DNA from: Galbibacter pacificus
GTDB taxonomy: Bacteria > Bacteroidota > Bacteroidia > Flavobacteriales > Flavobacteriaceae
Assembly (NCBI RefSeq): GCF_029603155.1
Contig: NZ_JAPMUA010000001.1
Span: 930,001-994,000, forward strand
Direction of reading: 5' to 3'
DNA: 64,000 bases
The translations under genes and the position numbers were made by a program. Below are positions 17,369-26,672 of the stretch, in pieces; position 1 is the first letter of the stretch; every line of letters begins with the position of its first letter. The notes under the pieces were generated by a model that did not search any database, had not been told where the DNA came from, and saw only the letters and a list, made by a program, of their open reading frames with translations.

Positions 17369-19639
17369 ATGCGAATATTTAAAACCCTATTATTTTGTTT
17401 TATTGGCACTACAAGCCTAATAGCCCAAAATGCAAAGAAAATCCCAGAAGTAGAACAACTTCTGGAAAAAATGACGATCGAAGAAAAAATCGGACAGTTA
17501 AACTTATTAACGCCCGGCGGAGGTGTTGCCACCGGCGAAGTTGTAAGTAAAAATGTAGAAGCTAAAATTAAAACAGGAAATGTTGGAGGGCTATTTGGTG
17601 TGGCAAGTCCCGAAAAGATGAAAAAGGCGCAAGACATTGCCGTAAAAAATAGTAGGCTTGGAATCCCTCTGTTATTTGGTTCAGATATCATTCACGGTTA
17701 TAAAACTACTTTTCCCATTCCATTGGGACTTTCGGCCAGTTGGGATATGGATTTAATTAAAAACACGGCTCAAATAGCTGCTAAAGAAGCCACTGCCGAC
17801 GGTATTAACTGGAATTTTTCTCCCATGGTAGATATTGCCCGCGATCCACGTTGGGGAAGAATTGCCGAAGGGGCAGGGGAAGACCCGTATCTGGGATCGG
17901 CTGTTGCAGAAGCGATGGTTAAAGGATATCAAGGCACCGATTTAACGGCAAACAATACAATGCTGGCCTGTGTTAAGCATTTTGCACTGTACGGTGCCGT
18001 AGAAGCTGGACGTGATTATAATTCGGTCGATATGGGCCATGTAAAAATGTTCAATCAATACCTGCCGCCATACAAAGCCGCAATAGATGCCGGGGCGGCA
18101 AGTGTTATGACTTCTTTTAACGATGTAGACGGGGTTCCATCAACCGCAAATAAATGGTTGTTGACCGATTTGCTCCGGGATAGTTGGAATTTCGACGGCT
18201 TTGTGGTTTCCGATTATACTTCGCTTAACGAAATGATTGCCCATGGCCTAGGCGACTTGCAAGCTGTTTCTGCATTGGCCCTAAAGGCAGGACTGGATAT
18301 GGATATGGTGGGTGAAGGCTTTTTAAGTACATTGAAAAAATCTTTAGATGAAGGTAAGGTAACCGAAACCGATATTACAAATGCATGCAGAAGAATATTG
18401 GAGGCAAAATATAAATTGGGCTTGTTGGATAACCCTTATCGATATATCGATGCTTCACGCCCCGAAAAGGATATTTTAACGGAAGAAAACAGAAAAATAG
18501 CCCGGAAAGCGGCTGCACATTCGTTTGTGTTGTTAAAGAACGAAAACAACATACTGCCAATTTCTAAAACCGCCAAAATAGCTTTGGTTGGCCCGCTGGC
18601 CGACAGTAGAAACAATATGCTGGGAACTTGGGCGCCAACTGGAGACGTAAAATATGCTGTTACCATTAAGGAAGGCTTTAATAATATTGCCCCCAACGCC
18701 ACAATTAATTATGCCAAGGGAAGTAATGTTTTAAATGATAAAGAGCTTGCCAAAAAAATAAATGTATTTGGGCCCCGCGTTGAGATTAGCAATGAAACTC
18801 CCGAAACCCTGTTGAAGGAAGCCGTAGCTGCCGCCGAAAAATCGGATGTTGTAGTGGCTGTTGTAGGCGAGGCCACAGAAATGAGCGGAGAAGCCGCAAG
18901 CAGAACGGATATTAGCATTCCCCAAGCGCAGAAAAAATTAATAAATGCACTGGTTGCCACCGGAAAACCTGTGGTTTTGATACTTATGAGTGGTAGGCCT
19001 TTGGTAATTACAGAGGAGTTTGATTTGCCTGTAAGCATTCTTCAGGTATGGCATCCGGGCGTTGAGGCTGGAAATGCCGCAGCCGATGTTGTTTTTGGAG
19101 ATTACAATCCGTCGGGGAAATTAACGGCCACATGGCCGCGTGCCGTAGGCCAGATTCCTATTTATCACAGTATGAAGAATACCGGACGTCCGGCTCCCGA
19201 AAACGACCAGTTTCAAAAATTTAGGTCCAATTATCTAGACCAGCCAAATGCACCTTTATTTCCTTTTGGATACGGGTTGAGTTACACAACTTTTGAATAT
19301 TCAGATGTTCAGCTAAGCAAACAAAAAATAGCGCAAGGCGAATCGATAACTGTTTCTGTCAAGGTTAAAAATACCGGAAATTACGATGGAGAGGAAGTAG
19401 TTCAGCTATATTTAAGGGATGTGGTAAGGAGCATCACCCCTCCAAAACGTCAATTAAAAGGTTTTAAAAAGGTATTCATAAAAAAAGGCGAGAGCAAAAC
19501 GGTTACCATTACCTTACAACCGGAGGATTTAAAATTTTATAACGGAAATTTGGATTTCGTGGCCGAACCAGGCGATTTTGAAGTATTTGTTGGCGGTAAT
19601 TCCAATGCCGACTTAAAAAAATCATTTATCTTAGAATAG
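17369..19639 (+). CDS. bglX-like: GH3 beta-glucosidase (BglX type)
   Basis: 756 residues with a signal peptide ending LIAQN, so periplasmic or secreted. The order is GH3 N-terminal barrel (about 30-350), GH3 C-terminal domain (about 390-620) and a fibronectin-III-like domain (about 660-735). The nucleophile is Asp282 in FVVSDYTS, and Glu508 in MSGEAASR is the likely acid/base. It would cut disaccharides and oligosaccharides made by the GH144 enzyme to glucose. A GH3 enzyme next to GH144 in Bacteroides thetaiotaomicron is known to prefer sophoro-oligosaccharides, which supports the same role here. It starts about 100 bases after the internal hairpin, so it may have its own promoter. Confidence 0.93.
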   Translation: MRIFKTLLFCFIGTTSLIAQNAKKIPEVEQLLEKMTIEEKIGQLNLLTPGGGVATGEVVSKNVEAKIKTGNVGGLFGVASPEKMKKAQDIAVKNSRLGIPLLFGSDIIHGYKTTFPIPLGLSASWDMDLIKNTAQIAAKEATADGINWNFSPMVDIARDPRWGRIAEGAGEDPYLGSAVAEAMVKGYQGTDLTANNTMLACVKHFALYGAVEAGRDYNSVDMGHVKMFNQYLPPYKAAIDAGAASVMTSFNDVDGVPSTANKWLLTDLLRDSWNFDGFVVSDYTSLNEMIAHGLGDLQAVSALALKAGLDMDMVGEGFLSTLKKSLDEGKVTETDITNACRRILEAKYKLGLLDNPYRYIDASRPEKDILTEENRKIARKAAAHSFVLLKNENNILPISKTAKIALVGPLADSRNNMLGTWAPTGDVKYAVTIKEGFNNIAPNATINYAKGSNVLNDKELAKKINVFGPRVEISNETPETLLKEAVAAAEKSDVVVAVVGEATEMSGEAASRTDISIPQAQKKLINALVATGKPVVLILMSGRPLVITEEFDLPVSILQVWHPGVEAGNAAADVVFGDYNPSGKLTATWPRAVGQIPIYHSMKNTGRPAPENDQFQKFRSNYLDQPNAPLFPFGYGLSYTTFEYSDVQLSKQKIAQGESITVSVKVKNTGNYDGEEVVQLYLRDVVRSITPPKRQLKGFKKVFIKKGESKTVTITLQPEDLKFYNGNLDFVAEPGDFEVFVGGNSNADLKKSFILE

Positions 19640-19661
19640 AAAAATTATAAAATCCGTTAAA

Positions 19662-20576
19662 ATGAAAAATAATGTTTTAATAATCACGTTAATACTTTGT
19701 TTTTATGCCAATCTTGGAATTTCTCAAGAACGTTATAAAGATGCAGTTTTTTCAGAAATAGATTCAGAAACATATACCTATATTGATTCCCTTCAATTAG
19801 ACTTTTATCATGCAAATGATGATAAAGCAATAATAAAACCGCTGCTGCTGTTGGTCCACGGTGGCGGTTTTTCATCAGGTAAACGCGATAATCCCGTAGA
19901 GAAACAATTTAGTGTTGAAATGGCCAAAAAGGGGTATGCAGTGGCTTCCATGAGTTATCGTTTAACCAGGAAAGGCACGGCTACCGGGTTTGGTTGCGAT
20001 TGCCCTTCCGAAGAAAAAATAAAAACTTTCAATGCTTCAAGCGAGGATGTTTTAAGCGCGACCAAATTTTTAATAAGCAAGTCAAAAACATTAAAAATAA
20101 ATCCCGAAAAAATTATTTTGGTGGGAAGTAGTGCCGGGGCCGAGGCTGTTTTAAATACTGTTTACATGAAGGGGAGCAATACAACCCAAAATCTAACATA
20201 TGGTAATATTGCCTATGCTGGAGTTATTTCTTTTGCGGGTGCAATAGTCGATATTGATGATCTGAACGAAAAAAATGCCATTCCCGCTTTTCTTTTTCAC
20301 GGGATTAAAGACAACCTTGTTCCTTATGGACAGGCGGCACACCATTATTGCGATGAGGGCACACCGGGCTACTTAATGCTGTATGGCTCTAAACCAATAG
20401 CCGATAAATTATCGGCACTTGGGGTTTCATATATTTTGGCAACCGACCCGGAAGGGAACCACGATTGGGCAAATTTGGCATACGGATATACCAATGAGAT
20501 AGCCAATTTTATCGAGGAGGCCATCCTAAATAACGAAAAAATACAATCAAACATTCAATTGAGTTCAAAAAAATGA
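19662..20576 (+). CDS. Secreted alpha/beta-hydrolase carboxylesterase (HGGGF type)
   Basis: 304 residues with a signal peptide ending GISQE. The hormone-sensitive-lipase-like oxyanion motif LVHGGGFSSGKRD (about 66), nucleophile elbow GSSAGAEA (about 164), acid region FHGIKDNLVP (about 215) and a His in EGNHDWANL (about 268) give a complete triad. It is a second, unrelated esterase in the locus, consistent with removal of a different acyl group or position from the glycan. The stop overlaps the sulfatase start (ATGA), showing translational coupling. Substrate unknown. Confidence 0.84.
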   Translation: MKNNVLIITLILCFYANLGISQERYKDAVFSEIDSETYTYIDSLQLDFYHANDDKAIIKPLLLLVHGGGFSSGKRDNPVEKQFSVEMAKKGYAVASMSYRLTRKGTATGFGCDCPSEEKIKTFNASSEDVLSATKFLISKSKTLKINPEKIILVGSSAGAEAVLNTVYMKGSNTTQNLTYGNIAYAGVISFAGAIVDIDDLNEKNAIPAFLFHGIKDNLVPYGQAAHHYCDEGTPGYLMLYGSKPIADKLSALGVSYILATDPEGNHDWANLAYGYTNEIANFIEEAILNNEKIQSNIQLSSKK

Positions 20577-22228
20577 GTTTCCTAAAAAAAATAGTTATAA
20601 GCTGTATTAGTATTCTTTTGTGTTTTTCGGCATGTAAAAAACAGGAAAACAAAAAAGAGGATATAGCACAACAGCAAAAACCGAATATTTTGTTTATCAT
20701 GGCCGATGATCATGCTTATCAGGCTATAAGTGCCTATGGTAGCGAACTTAGCAAGCTGGCACCAACCCCCAATATCGATAGGATTGCAGCAAACGGGGCC
20801 TTATTTAACCACACGTATTGTACCAATTCCATATGCGGACCGAGCAGGGCGGTTATCCTTACGGGAAAGCACAGTCATATTAACGGATTTAGACAAAATG
20901 GCGAGCGTTTTGACGGAAATCAACCAACATTGCCCAAAAAGCTTAAAACCTTGGGCTACCAAACTGCCATGATCGGAAAATGGCATTTGTATGGTTATCC
21001 GCAGGGGTTTGATTATTGGAATATTATTGATGACCAAGGACATTATTACAATCCGGATTTTGTAAGGATGGGCGATTCCATTAGAATAGATGGATATGCT
21101 ACCGATATTATTACGGACGATGCCCTGGATTGGCTAAAAAATAAAAGAGAAAATGGTAAGCCGTTTTTTATGATGCTCCATCATAAGGCACCGCACCGAA
21201 ACTGGATGCCGCCTTTACGTTATTTATCGGTTTACAATTCGATTGAATTTCCAATTCCAGACACTTATTTTGACGAACATGAAAACCAAGTGGCCGCTCA
21301 GCAACAAATACAGACCATCTACAAAGATATGTACGAAGGCCACGACCTAAAACTAAGCAAAGCATATGGAAGTACCGAGCTTTCCAACAATCCCTGGACA
21401 AACGATTTTGATAGAATGTCCAAAGAGCAGCGCCATATATGGGATTCGGTATATTTGCCAAAAAATAATGCATTTTGGAAAGCAAACCTGCATGGCAAAG
21501 CACTTGCCGAATGGAAGGCACAACGCTATCTACACGAATATTTAGCCACCGTAAAAGCTGTTGATGATGGCGTGGGCAAGGTTTTGGATTATCTTGAAGC
21601 AAATGGGATGGACAAAAACACTATTGTGGTTTATACCTCCGATCAAGGGTTTTATTTAGGTGAAAAAGGATTTTTTGACAAGCGTTTTATGTATGAGGAA
21701 TCGTTTAGGATGCCGTTCATGATTCAATATCCAAAAGAAATAAAACCGGGAACAGTGGTCGATGCGCTAACGCAAAACCTAGACTTTGCACAAACTTTCT
21801 TGGATTATGCCGGGGCAAACGACTCTCTAACGGATGGAATGCAGGGAAAATCGTTTAAACCTGTCTTGGACGGTACTGTAAGCGACGACGATTTTAGGGG
21901 CGCTATTTACTATCATTATTACGATTATCCTGCTTTTCACATGGTGAAAAAGCATTATGGCGTAAAAACCAAACGGTATAAGTTGATGCATTTTTACGAC
22001 GATATTGATGAATGGGAATTTTACGACCTTCAGAAAGACCCTAAAGAACTTCACAATGCCATAAACGACGAGAAATATGCCGATGTTATCGCGATGATGC
22101 ACCAAAAACTGGATTCCCTTCAGAAGGTATATAAAGTTACCGATAAGGAATTTGAGCGGGCGCCTAAAAAGAAAGTCGAAAATTCGTATAAAGTTTTTGA
22201 AAAACTAAGGGGAACGCCAATAGAATAA
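20573..22228 (+). CDS. Formylglycine-dependent sulfatase lipoprotein (family S1)
   Basis: 551 residues with a lipobox FSACK (Cys21). The active-site motif CGPSRAVILTG carries Cys88, the residue that a sulfatase-maturing enzyme oxidises to formylglycine. The metal site FIMADDHA, and GKWHLYGYPQGF and HHKAPHRNW, are also intact. The C-terminal part KRYKLMHFYDDIDEWEFYDL is typical of S1 sulfatases. It would remove sulfate esters from a sugar in the envelope. A phosphonate/phosphodiester hydrolase of the same superfamily, which also uses formylglycine, cannot be excluded. Translation is coupled to the upstream esterase by a 4-base overlap. No maturase gene is in the window. Confidence 0.9.
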   Translation: MSFLKKIVISCISILLCFSACKKQENKKEDIAQQQKPNILFIMADDHAYQAISAYGSELSKLAPTPNIDRIAANGALFNHTYCTNSICGPSRAVILTGKHSHINGFRQNGERFDGNQPTLPKKLKTLGYQTAMIGKWHLYGYPQGFDYWNIIDDQGHYYNPDFVRMGDSIRIDGYATDIITDDALDWLKNKRENGKPFFMMLHHKAPHRNWMPPLRYLSVYNSIEFPIPDTYFDEHENQVAAQQQIQTIYKDMYEGHDLKLSKAYGSTELSNNPWTNDFDRMSKEQRHIWDSVYLPKNNAFWKANLHGKALAEWKAQRYLHEYLATVKAVDDGVGKVLDYLEANGMDKNTIVVYTSDQGFYLGEKGFFDKRFMYEESFRMPFMIQYPKEIKPGTVVDALTQNLDFAQTFLDYAGANDSLTDGMQGKSFKPVLDGTVSDDDFRGAIYYHYYDYPAFHMVKKHYGVKTKRYKLMHFYDDIDEWEFYDLQKDPKELHNAINDEKYADVIAMMHQKLDSLQKVYKVTDKEFERAPKKKVENSYKVFEKLRGTPIE

Positions 22229-22267
22229 TGTAAATTTGAACATATAACAACAGCATATTTTAAACCA

Positions 22268-23101
22268 ATGAGAAAGCTTTTTATCGGGATATTCTTTTTT
22301 ATATCCTGCACATTAATGGCCCAGGACCTTAAGGTAATGACGTATAATATTAAGTACGATAATCCTTCTGATACGGCAAATAACTGGCAAAACAGAAAAG
22401 AATTTTTAATTTCACAGCTCAACTATAATGCCCCCGATGTTTTTGGTACGCAAGAAGGGCTGCACCATCAATTGGAGGATATTCAAAACGGACTGGAAAA
22501 CTATAAATATATTGGCGTAGGGCGTGATAATGGCGATGAAGAAGGCGAATATTCGGCTATATTTTACAATGTCGATAAATTAAAGGTTATTTCTGAAAAT
22601 ACATTTTGGCTGTCGCCAACGCCTGATAAACCTTCCAAAGGATGGGATGCCGCCTTGAACAGAATTTGTACATATGCAGAATTTGAAAACAAGGCATCAG
22701 GGAAACGGTTTATGGTTTTTAACACCCATTTTGACCATATTGGCGAGGTTGCCCGTTATGAAAGTGCCAAACTTATCCTGAAAAAAATAAAAGCCTTAAA
22801 CAAAGAACAGTTGCCGGTTGCATTAACAGGAGATTTTAACCTGGATAGCACTTCTAAAGGAGTTGTGGAAATTAAAAAGGAAATGATAGACGCGCATAGT
22901 GAAGCCGGGAAAAATGCTTTTGGCCCCGATGGGACATTTAATGGTTTTCATTTTGAAAAACCCGTTAAAAATAAAATTGATTTTATCTTTATTTCCAAAA
23001 ATGATTTTAAGGTGCTTAAAAGTGGTATTTTGAGCGATTCTAAGAATTGTAAATATCCATCAGATCATTTTCCGGTAGTTGTATATTTGGATTTTAAATA
23101 G
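22268..23101 (+). CDS. Secreted endonuclease/exonuclease/phosphatase-fold protein
   Basis: 277 residues with a signal peptide ending LMAQD. Motifs are LKVMTYNIKYD, FGTQEGL (metal-binding Glu), FNTHFDHIGEVAR, LTGDFNLD and the terminal SDHFPVV, the full active site of the EEP (DNase I-like) superfamily. The export signal and position at the end of the PUL argue against DNA repair. Members of this superfamily hydrolyse phosphodiesters and phosphomonoesters, so removal of a phospho-substituent from the glycan fits the context but is inference. A terminator follows. Confidence 0.85.
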   Translation: MRKLFIGIFFFISCTLMAQDLKVMTYNIKYDNPSDTANNWQNRKEFLISQLNYNAPDVFGTQEGLHHQLEDIQNGLENYKYIGVGRDNGDEEGEYSAIFYNVDKLKVISENTFWLSPTPDKPSKGWDAALNRICTYAEFENKASGKRFMVFNTHFDHIGEVARYESAKLILKKIKALNKEQLPVALTGDFNLDSTSKGVVEIKKEMIDAHSEAGKNAFGPDGTFNGFHFEKPVKNKIDFIFISKNDFKVLKSGILSDSKNCKYPSDHFPVVVYLDFK

Positions 23102-23127
23102 AAGTAGGCATTTCCGGCAAGGTATAT

Positions 23128-23147
23128 AAAAACCGTGTAGGTTTTTT
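23128..23147 (+). terminator. Terminator at the end of the PUL
   Basis: A small hairpin AAAAACC-GTGTA-GGTTTTT ends in a T-run 27 bases after the last PUL gene. The stem is AT-rich and modest. Confidence 0.55.
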
Positions 23148-23193
23148 ACTTTTAATGCCAGCATTTAAAGTTGAAAAAATATCGAAAAATATG

Positions 23194-23994
23194 TTATTTA
23201 TTTATCTTAAAAGTACCCGAATTGCTATCAAAAGAAACGAGGTCGCCGGGAAATAAATGTTGAAAGCTTCCTTTTTCAATTAAAGAACAAGGTTCGCCAA
23301 AACTGGAATTTTCGGTATCCAAAACAAGTATTTTATCACATAATTGAATGGCCATATCTATTTCGTGAGTCGAAAATAGTATGGCTTTTTCTGTTTCTCT
23401 TGCTATTCTTTTTAGCAGATTAAGCACATAAGCCTTGTGGTAAATATCGAGATGAGTTGTGGGCTCGTCCAAAATAATTATAGATGTGTCTTGCGACAAG
23501 GCACGTGCAATCATGACCCGCTGTAACTGCCCGTCACTTAGCTCGTAACATTTTTTATGTTTTATAGTTTCCAGTCCTATCAGGGAAATTGCTTCATTTA
23601 CCTTTTGTTTGTCCACTTGAGAAAGTGTTCCGACCCAATTGGTATACGGCTGTCTTCCAAGGGCAATTAACTCAATAACGGTTAAGTTTTTAGCAGGGAT
23701 ATGTTCTGTTAAGACAACACTGATCTCTGTTGCCAGTTGAATCCCCGTATAGGTATGTAGCGGTTCATTTTTTAATGTAATATCTCCAGATAAGGCAGGT
23801 TGGACCCTGGCTAAAGTACGCAACAATGTGGATTTCCCTATTCCATTTGCCCCAACAACTGCCGAAAGCTCGCCAAGATTTAAATCGAAATGAATGTTTC
23901 TGGCTACCGCATGGGGACGTTTTCCTGAAAAAAACCCAATTTCAAGGTTGTTGATGTTTAAGACGGTATGTTTATGATTTAAGTTGATAGTAAT
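23194..23994 (-). CDS. btuD-like: ABC transporter ATP-binding protein, cobalamin/iron-complex uptake (BtuD/FecE type)
   Basis: About 266 residues if translation begins at the ATT codon at 23992-23994; no ATG, GTG or TTG is in frame upstream of the Walker A motif. The frame opens after a TGA at 24007-24009, and the conserved N-terminus (VLNINNLEIGFFSGKRPHAV) is fully readable. Walker A is GANGIGKSTLL, the signature is LSDGQLQRVMIARAL and Walker B is SIIILDEPTTHLD. It powers import through the permease encoded 4 bases upstream. The absent standard start may mean a rare ATT start, a point mutation, or a base error near the six-A run at 24001-24006. Confidence 0.87.
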   Translation of the reverse strand: MTINLNHKHTVLNINNLEIGFFSGKRPHAVARNIHFDLNLGELSAVVGANGIGKSTLLRTLARVQPALSGDITLKNEPLHTYTGIQLATEISVVLTEHIPAKNLTVIELIALGRQPYTNWVGTLSQVDKQKVNEAISLIGLETIKHKKCYELSDGQLQRVMIARALSQDTSIIILDEPTTHLDIYHKAYVLNLLKRIARETEKAILFSTHEIDMAIQLCDKILVLDTENSSFGEPCSLIEKGSFQHLFPGDLVSFDSNSGTFKINK

Positions 23995-23998
23995 ATAT

Positions 23999-25030
23999 TT
24001 AAAAAATCATTTTTCTTTTTCTAATAAGCAACCAAATAATAACGGGAGCCCCAACAATAGAGGTGATTGCATTAATGGGCAATGAGAACTCGCTATTTGG
24101 AACCTGAGCTACAGTGTCGCAAATTAACATAAGCAGAGCTCCATAAAGTGCCGTAGCAGGAATTAATACATGATGATTTTGAGTGTTGAAAAGTTGTCTT
24201 GTTAAATGGGGGACCGCCAAGCCTATAAAAGCAATGGGCCCGGCAAAAGCCGTAATGCTCCCGGCCAAAATACTGGTGGCGGTAATTATAAGATAACGGG
24301 ATTTTTTTAGGTTAACACCAATGCTGCGGGCATAATTTTCGCCCAGCAGGAATGCATTTAGCGACTTTATGCTTATTACGGTTAAAACCAGCCCTATAAA
24401 AACCATACAGATTAACAAATAAACCTGATCCCAACTAAGGTTTCCGAGGCTGCCAAACGACCAAAAAATGTATTGTTGCAGTTTTTCTTTACTGGTAAAA
24501 TAGGAAAGCACATTGACTATGGAAGCAGTAATACTGCCAAACATCAACCCGATAATGAGCAAGGCCATGGTGTCCCTAACCTTATTCGCTACCACAAAAA
24601 TTGAAAAAAGGACTATAAAACTTCCTAAGGTAGCGGCTATGGCGGTAGAAACGCTGCTAATCATGAACGAGGCAAAAATTCCCGTAAATATGGAAGACCC
24701 CATTATAAAAATGGCTACACCCAAACTGGCACCAGAACTGATGCCCAATACAAATGGACCGGCCAATGGATTTCTAAAGATTGTTTGCATTAACAAACCG
24801 CTTATGGATAATGACATTCCTACCAAAATTGCCGTAACAGCTTTGGGCAGGCGGTAGTTTATAATGATATATTGCCATGATTGGTGGTCTGTACTTTCCC
24901 CGAACAGCGACTTAAATACTTCCTTTAACGGAATATGTACAGAGCCTAAACTTATATTAATCAAAAAGCAGGCACATAATAAAATTATTATGAAGATAAA
25001 TTGTACGCGGTATGATTTTAATGAGTTCAA
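23999..25030 (-). CDS. btuC-like: FecCD/BtuC-type ABC transporter permease
   Basis: 343 residues with about ten membrane helices. LAGPFVLGISSGASLGVA (about 90) and ITAFAGPIAFIGLAVPHLTR (about 265-285) are the diagnostic motifs of the FecCD/BtuC permease family. It transports cobalamin, haem or an iron chelate across the inner membrane. Its start overlaps the stop of the substrate-binding-protein gene by 4 bases. The riboswitch-controlled BtuB-like receptor on the other side of that gene makes cobalamin the most likely cargo. Confidence 0.92.
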   Translation of the reverse strand: MNSLKSYRVQFIFIIILLCACFLINISLGSVHIPLKEVFKSLFGESTDHQSWQYIIINYRLPKAVTAILVGMSLSISGLLMQTIFRNPLAGPFVLGISSGASLGVAIFIMGSSIFTGIFASFMISSVSTAIAATLGSFIVLFSIFVVANKVRDTMALLIIGLMFGSITASIVNVLSYFTSKEKLQQYIFWSFGSLGNLSWDQVYLLICMVFIGLVLTVISIKSLNAFLLGENYARSIGVNLKKSRYLIITATSILAGSITAFAGPIAFIGLAVPHLTRQLFNTQNHHVLIPATALYGALLMLICDTVAQVPNSEFSLPINAITSIVGAPVIIWLLIRKRKMIF

Positions 25031-26193
25031 GGCTGTAATTGCTTAAAGAAAACAGTTTTGTAATCTGGGAGGATTTCGGGGTGCAAAATATGAATTATAT
25101 CTTTTAAAACAATATCCGGTCTGTTTGGCGCCAACTCGTAATAGAGCAAACCTCCGGTTACCCCGGTTGCAAGGCTATAGGTATATACTTTTTTGTCTTT
25201 ATAGGCCTTGAATTGCGTATAATGCTTATTGGTTTCTTTTAATTGATTGTAGCTTACAAACTGTCCGGGGCCAATCCAGAAATCGGCATTTTTAGCTTTT
25301 TCCAATACGGTTTCAAAATTTAGGGAAAGGCTTCCTGTTCCAAAGCTGTCTTTCCATAAATAATTGGCATTGGCATCTTCCAGGAAGTGTGCTACCCAAC
25401 TCTTTCCTGCTGGAACGTACCAAATATCCTTAAACATGGACCCGCTTAAAACCGTTGGCTTATTTTTAGCCGTAGTGGCCAATGTTTTTGCTTCTTGATA
25501 CGATTTTGCTATGCTGTTAAAAATACTGTCGGCTTCTCTTCCTTTTTGAAAAAACGGACCGAAAAACTTAATCCATTCTGCTTTTCCCAAAGGCGTTTCC
25601 TCGACCCAGTCGCCATTGTAGACCACCGGAATGCCTGCATTTTCAATGGTGCTGTAGGTTTTGTTTTGCCCTTCAACTGTAAAACCCATTATAAGTTCCG
25701 GTTGCAGGTTAACCAGTACTTCGGTGTTTATGGACTCGTTGAGGCCAAGGTTTGTAACTTTACCTTCATCAATCTTTTTCCTTACTTTTTTAGAAGAAAC
25801 ATAATTGGTTCCCGGAAAGCCAATTAATGTATTTTCAACGCCCAATGCCTCAATGGCGGGAATGTGTGTTGTAGAAGTAGCTACAAGTCGGTTAACGGGG
25901 GTAGGGATAACGGCATCATATAAAGAAGAATTTATACGGATGGTCTCCATTTTCTTTTTATCAATCAATGCATATGTATATGTTTTACGTGCATTTGGCC
26001 ATGGGGCATTGACTTTTATAATGGTTAGGTTACCTTGTTTTTGTATGGAAAAACCCTTTGCGTATTCAATGGGAATATCAACGGCATCTTCTTTTTTAAC
26101 GGGAATGTTATTTGGTGTTTCTGAAGTTGCTTTTTTGGGCTCTTTCTTGCAGGATATGAATGCAATAATTAGTAGGAAAACTATTTTTTTCAT
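25027..26193 (-). CDS. btuF-like: ABC transporter substrate-binding lipoprotein, cobalamin/iron-complex type
   Basis: 388 residues with a lipobox AFISC (Cys15). The two-lobed class III binding-protein fold is visible: RLVATSTTHIPAIEALG (about 92), NTEVLVNLQPELIMGF (about 155) and a C-terminal lobe with SLNFETVLEKAKNADFWIGPG. It captures the ligand in the periplasm for the BtuC/BtuD-like pair, which follow in the same operon with coupled translation. It is transcribed divergently from the btuB-like gene. The cobalamin riboswitch lies on the opposite strand, so this operon must use another control unless bidirectional effects exist. Confidence 0.9.
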   Translation of the reverse strand: MKKIVFLLIIAFISCKKEPKKATSETPNNIPVKKEDAVDIPIEYAKGFSIQKQGNLTIIKVNAPWPNARKTYTYALIDKKKMETIRINSSLYDAVIPTPVNRLVATSTTHIPAIEALGVENTLIGFPGTNYVSSKKVRKKIDEGKVTNLGLNESINTEVLVNLQPELIMGFTVEGQNKTYSTIENAGIPVVYNGDWVEETPLGKAEWIKFFGPFFQKGREADSIFNSIAKSYQEAKTLATTAKNKPTVLSGSMFKDIWYVPAGKSWVAHFLEDANANYLWKDSFGTGSLSLNFETVLEKAKNADFWIGPGQFVSYNQLKETNKHYTQFKAYKDKKVYTYSLATGVTGGLLYYELAPNRPDIVLKDIIHILHPEILPDYKTVFFKQLQP

Positions 26194-26369
26194 TTAAGTT
26201 GTATGCTTAGGTTGTTGTTGGGTTACTTATTGTGAATGTAGCCTACACTTATGGCTAGTAACTATACCATGAAAAATTCAGCAATAAAATTAAGATTAAT
26301 TAATGTTTTAATGGCAAGCTATGGCAAAATGTTTAATTTCGTAGCGAATTTAAGGTTTTAGATTTGCTT

Positions 26370-26590
26370 TTTCGGCATATCTAAATGAAAAGGGAATACG
26401 GTTAAAATCCGTAGCTGTTCCCGCAACTGTAAGTTTTATACCGTCCCGAAGATTATCGGGGTCGTTTTTGGTATCTAAAAAAAGTTGAAAACGTATTTTT
26501 TTAGTGTGTTGTTTACTTCAAAAGACCACTGTTTCAAGTTGAAGCGGGAAGGTAAAACAACGTAAGAACAAGCCAGGAGACCTGCCTTTA
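26370..26590 (+). promoter_or_regulatory. Cobalamin (adenosylcobalamin) riboswitch upstream of btuB-like gene
   Basis: The B12 box AGCCAGGAGACCTGCC is complete at 26571-26586. Upstream are the other conserved blocks: AAAAGGGAATACGG (about 26388-26402), AATCCGTAGCTG and TTCCCGCAACTGTAA (about 26406-26432), in the correct order and spacing. It ends about 80 bases before the receptor start, and a GGGATAAAAGTTTGC / GCGTATGGG region in between may be the expression platform. A -7-like TAATTTCG lies at 26334-26341. The remaining gap 26194-26333 holds no visible gene. The riboswitch would switch the receptor off when cobalamin is abundant. Confidence 0.96.
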
Positions 26591-26672
26591 TTCGATATTT
26601 ATGTCAAACTTTCGGGATAAAAGTTTGCGTATGGGTAAACTCATACTTTTTTCCCATTTATTAACTTAAAAA

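Noticed and set aside
20573..22228. Reading the sulfatase-fold gene as a phosphoglycerol transferase or alkaline phosphatase
   Set aside because: The CxPSR-x4-TG motif with a modifiable Cys is intact, which favours a formylglycine sulfatase (or phosphonate hydrolase) over Thr/Ser-type phosphatases.
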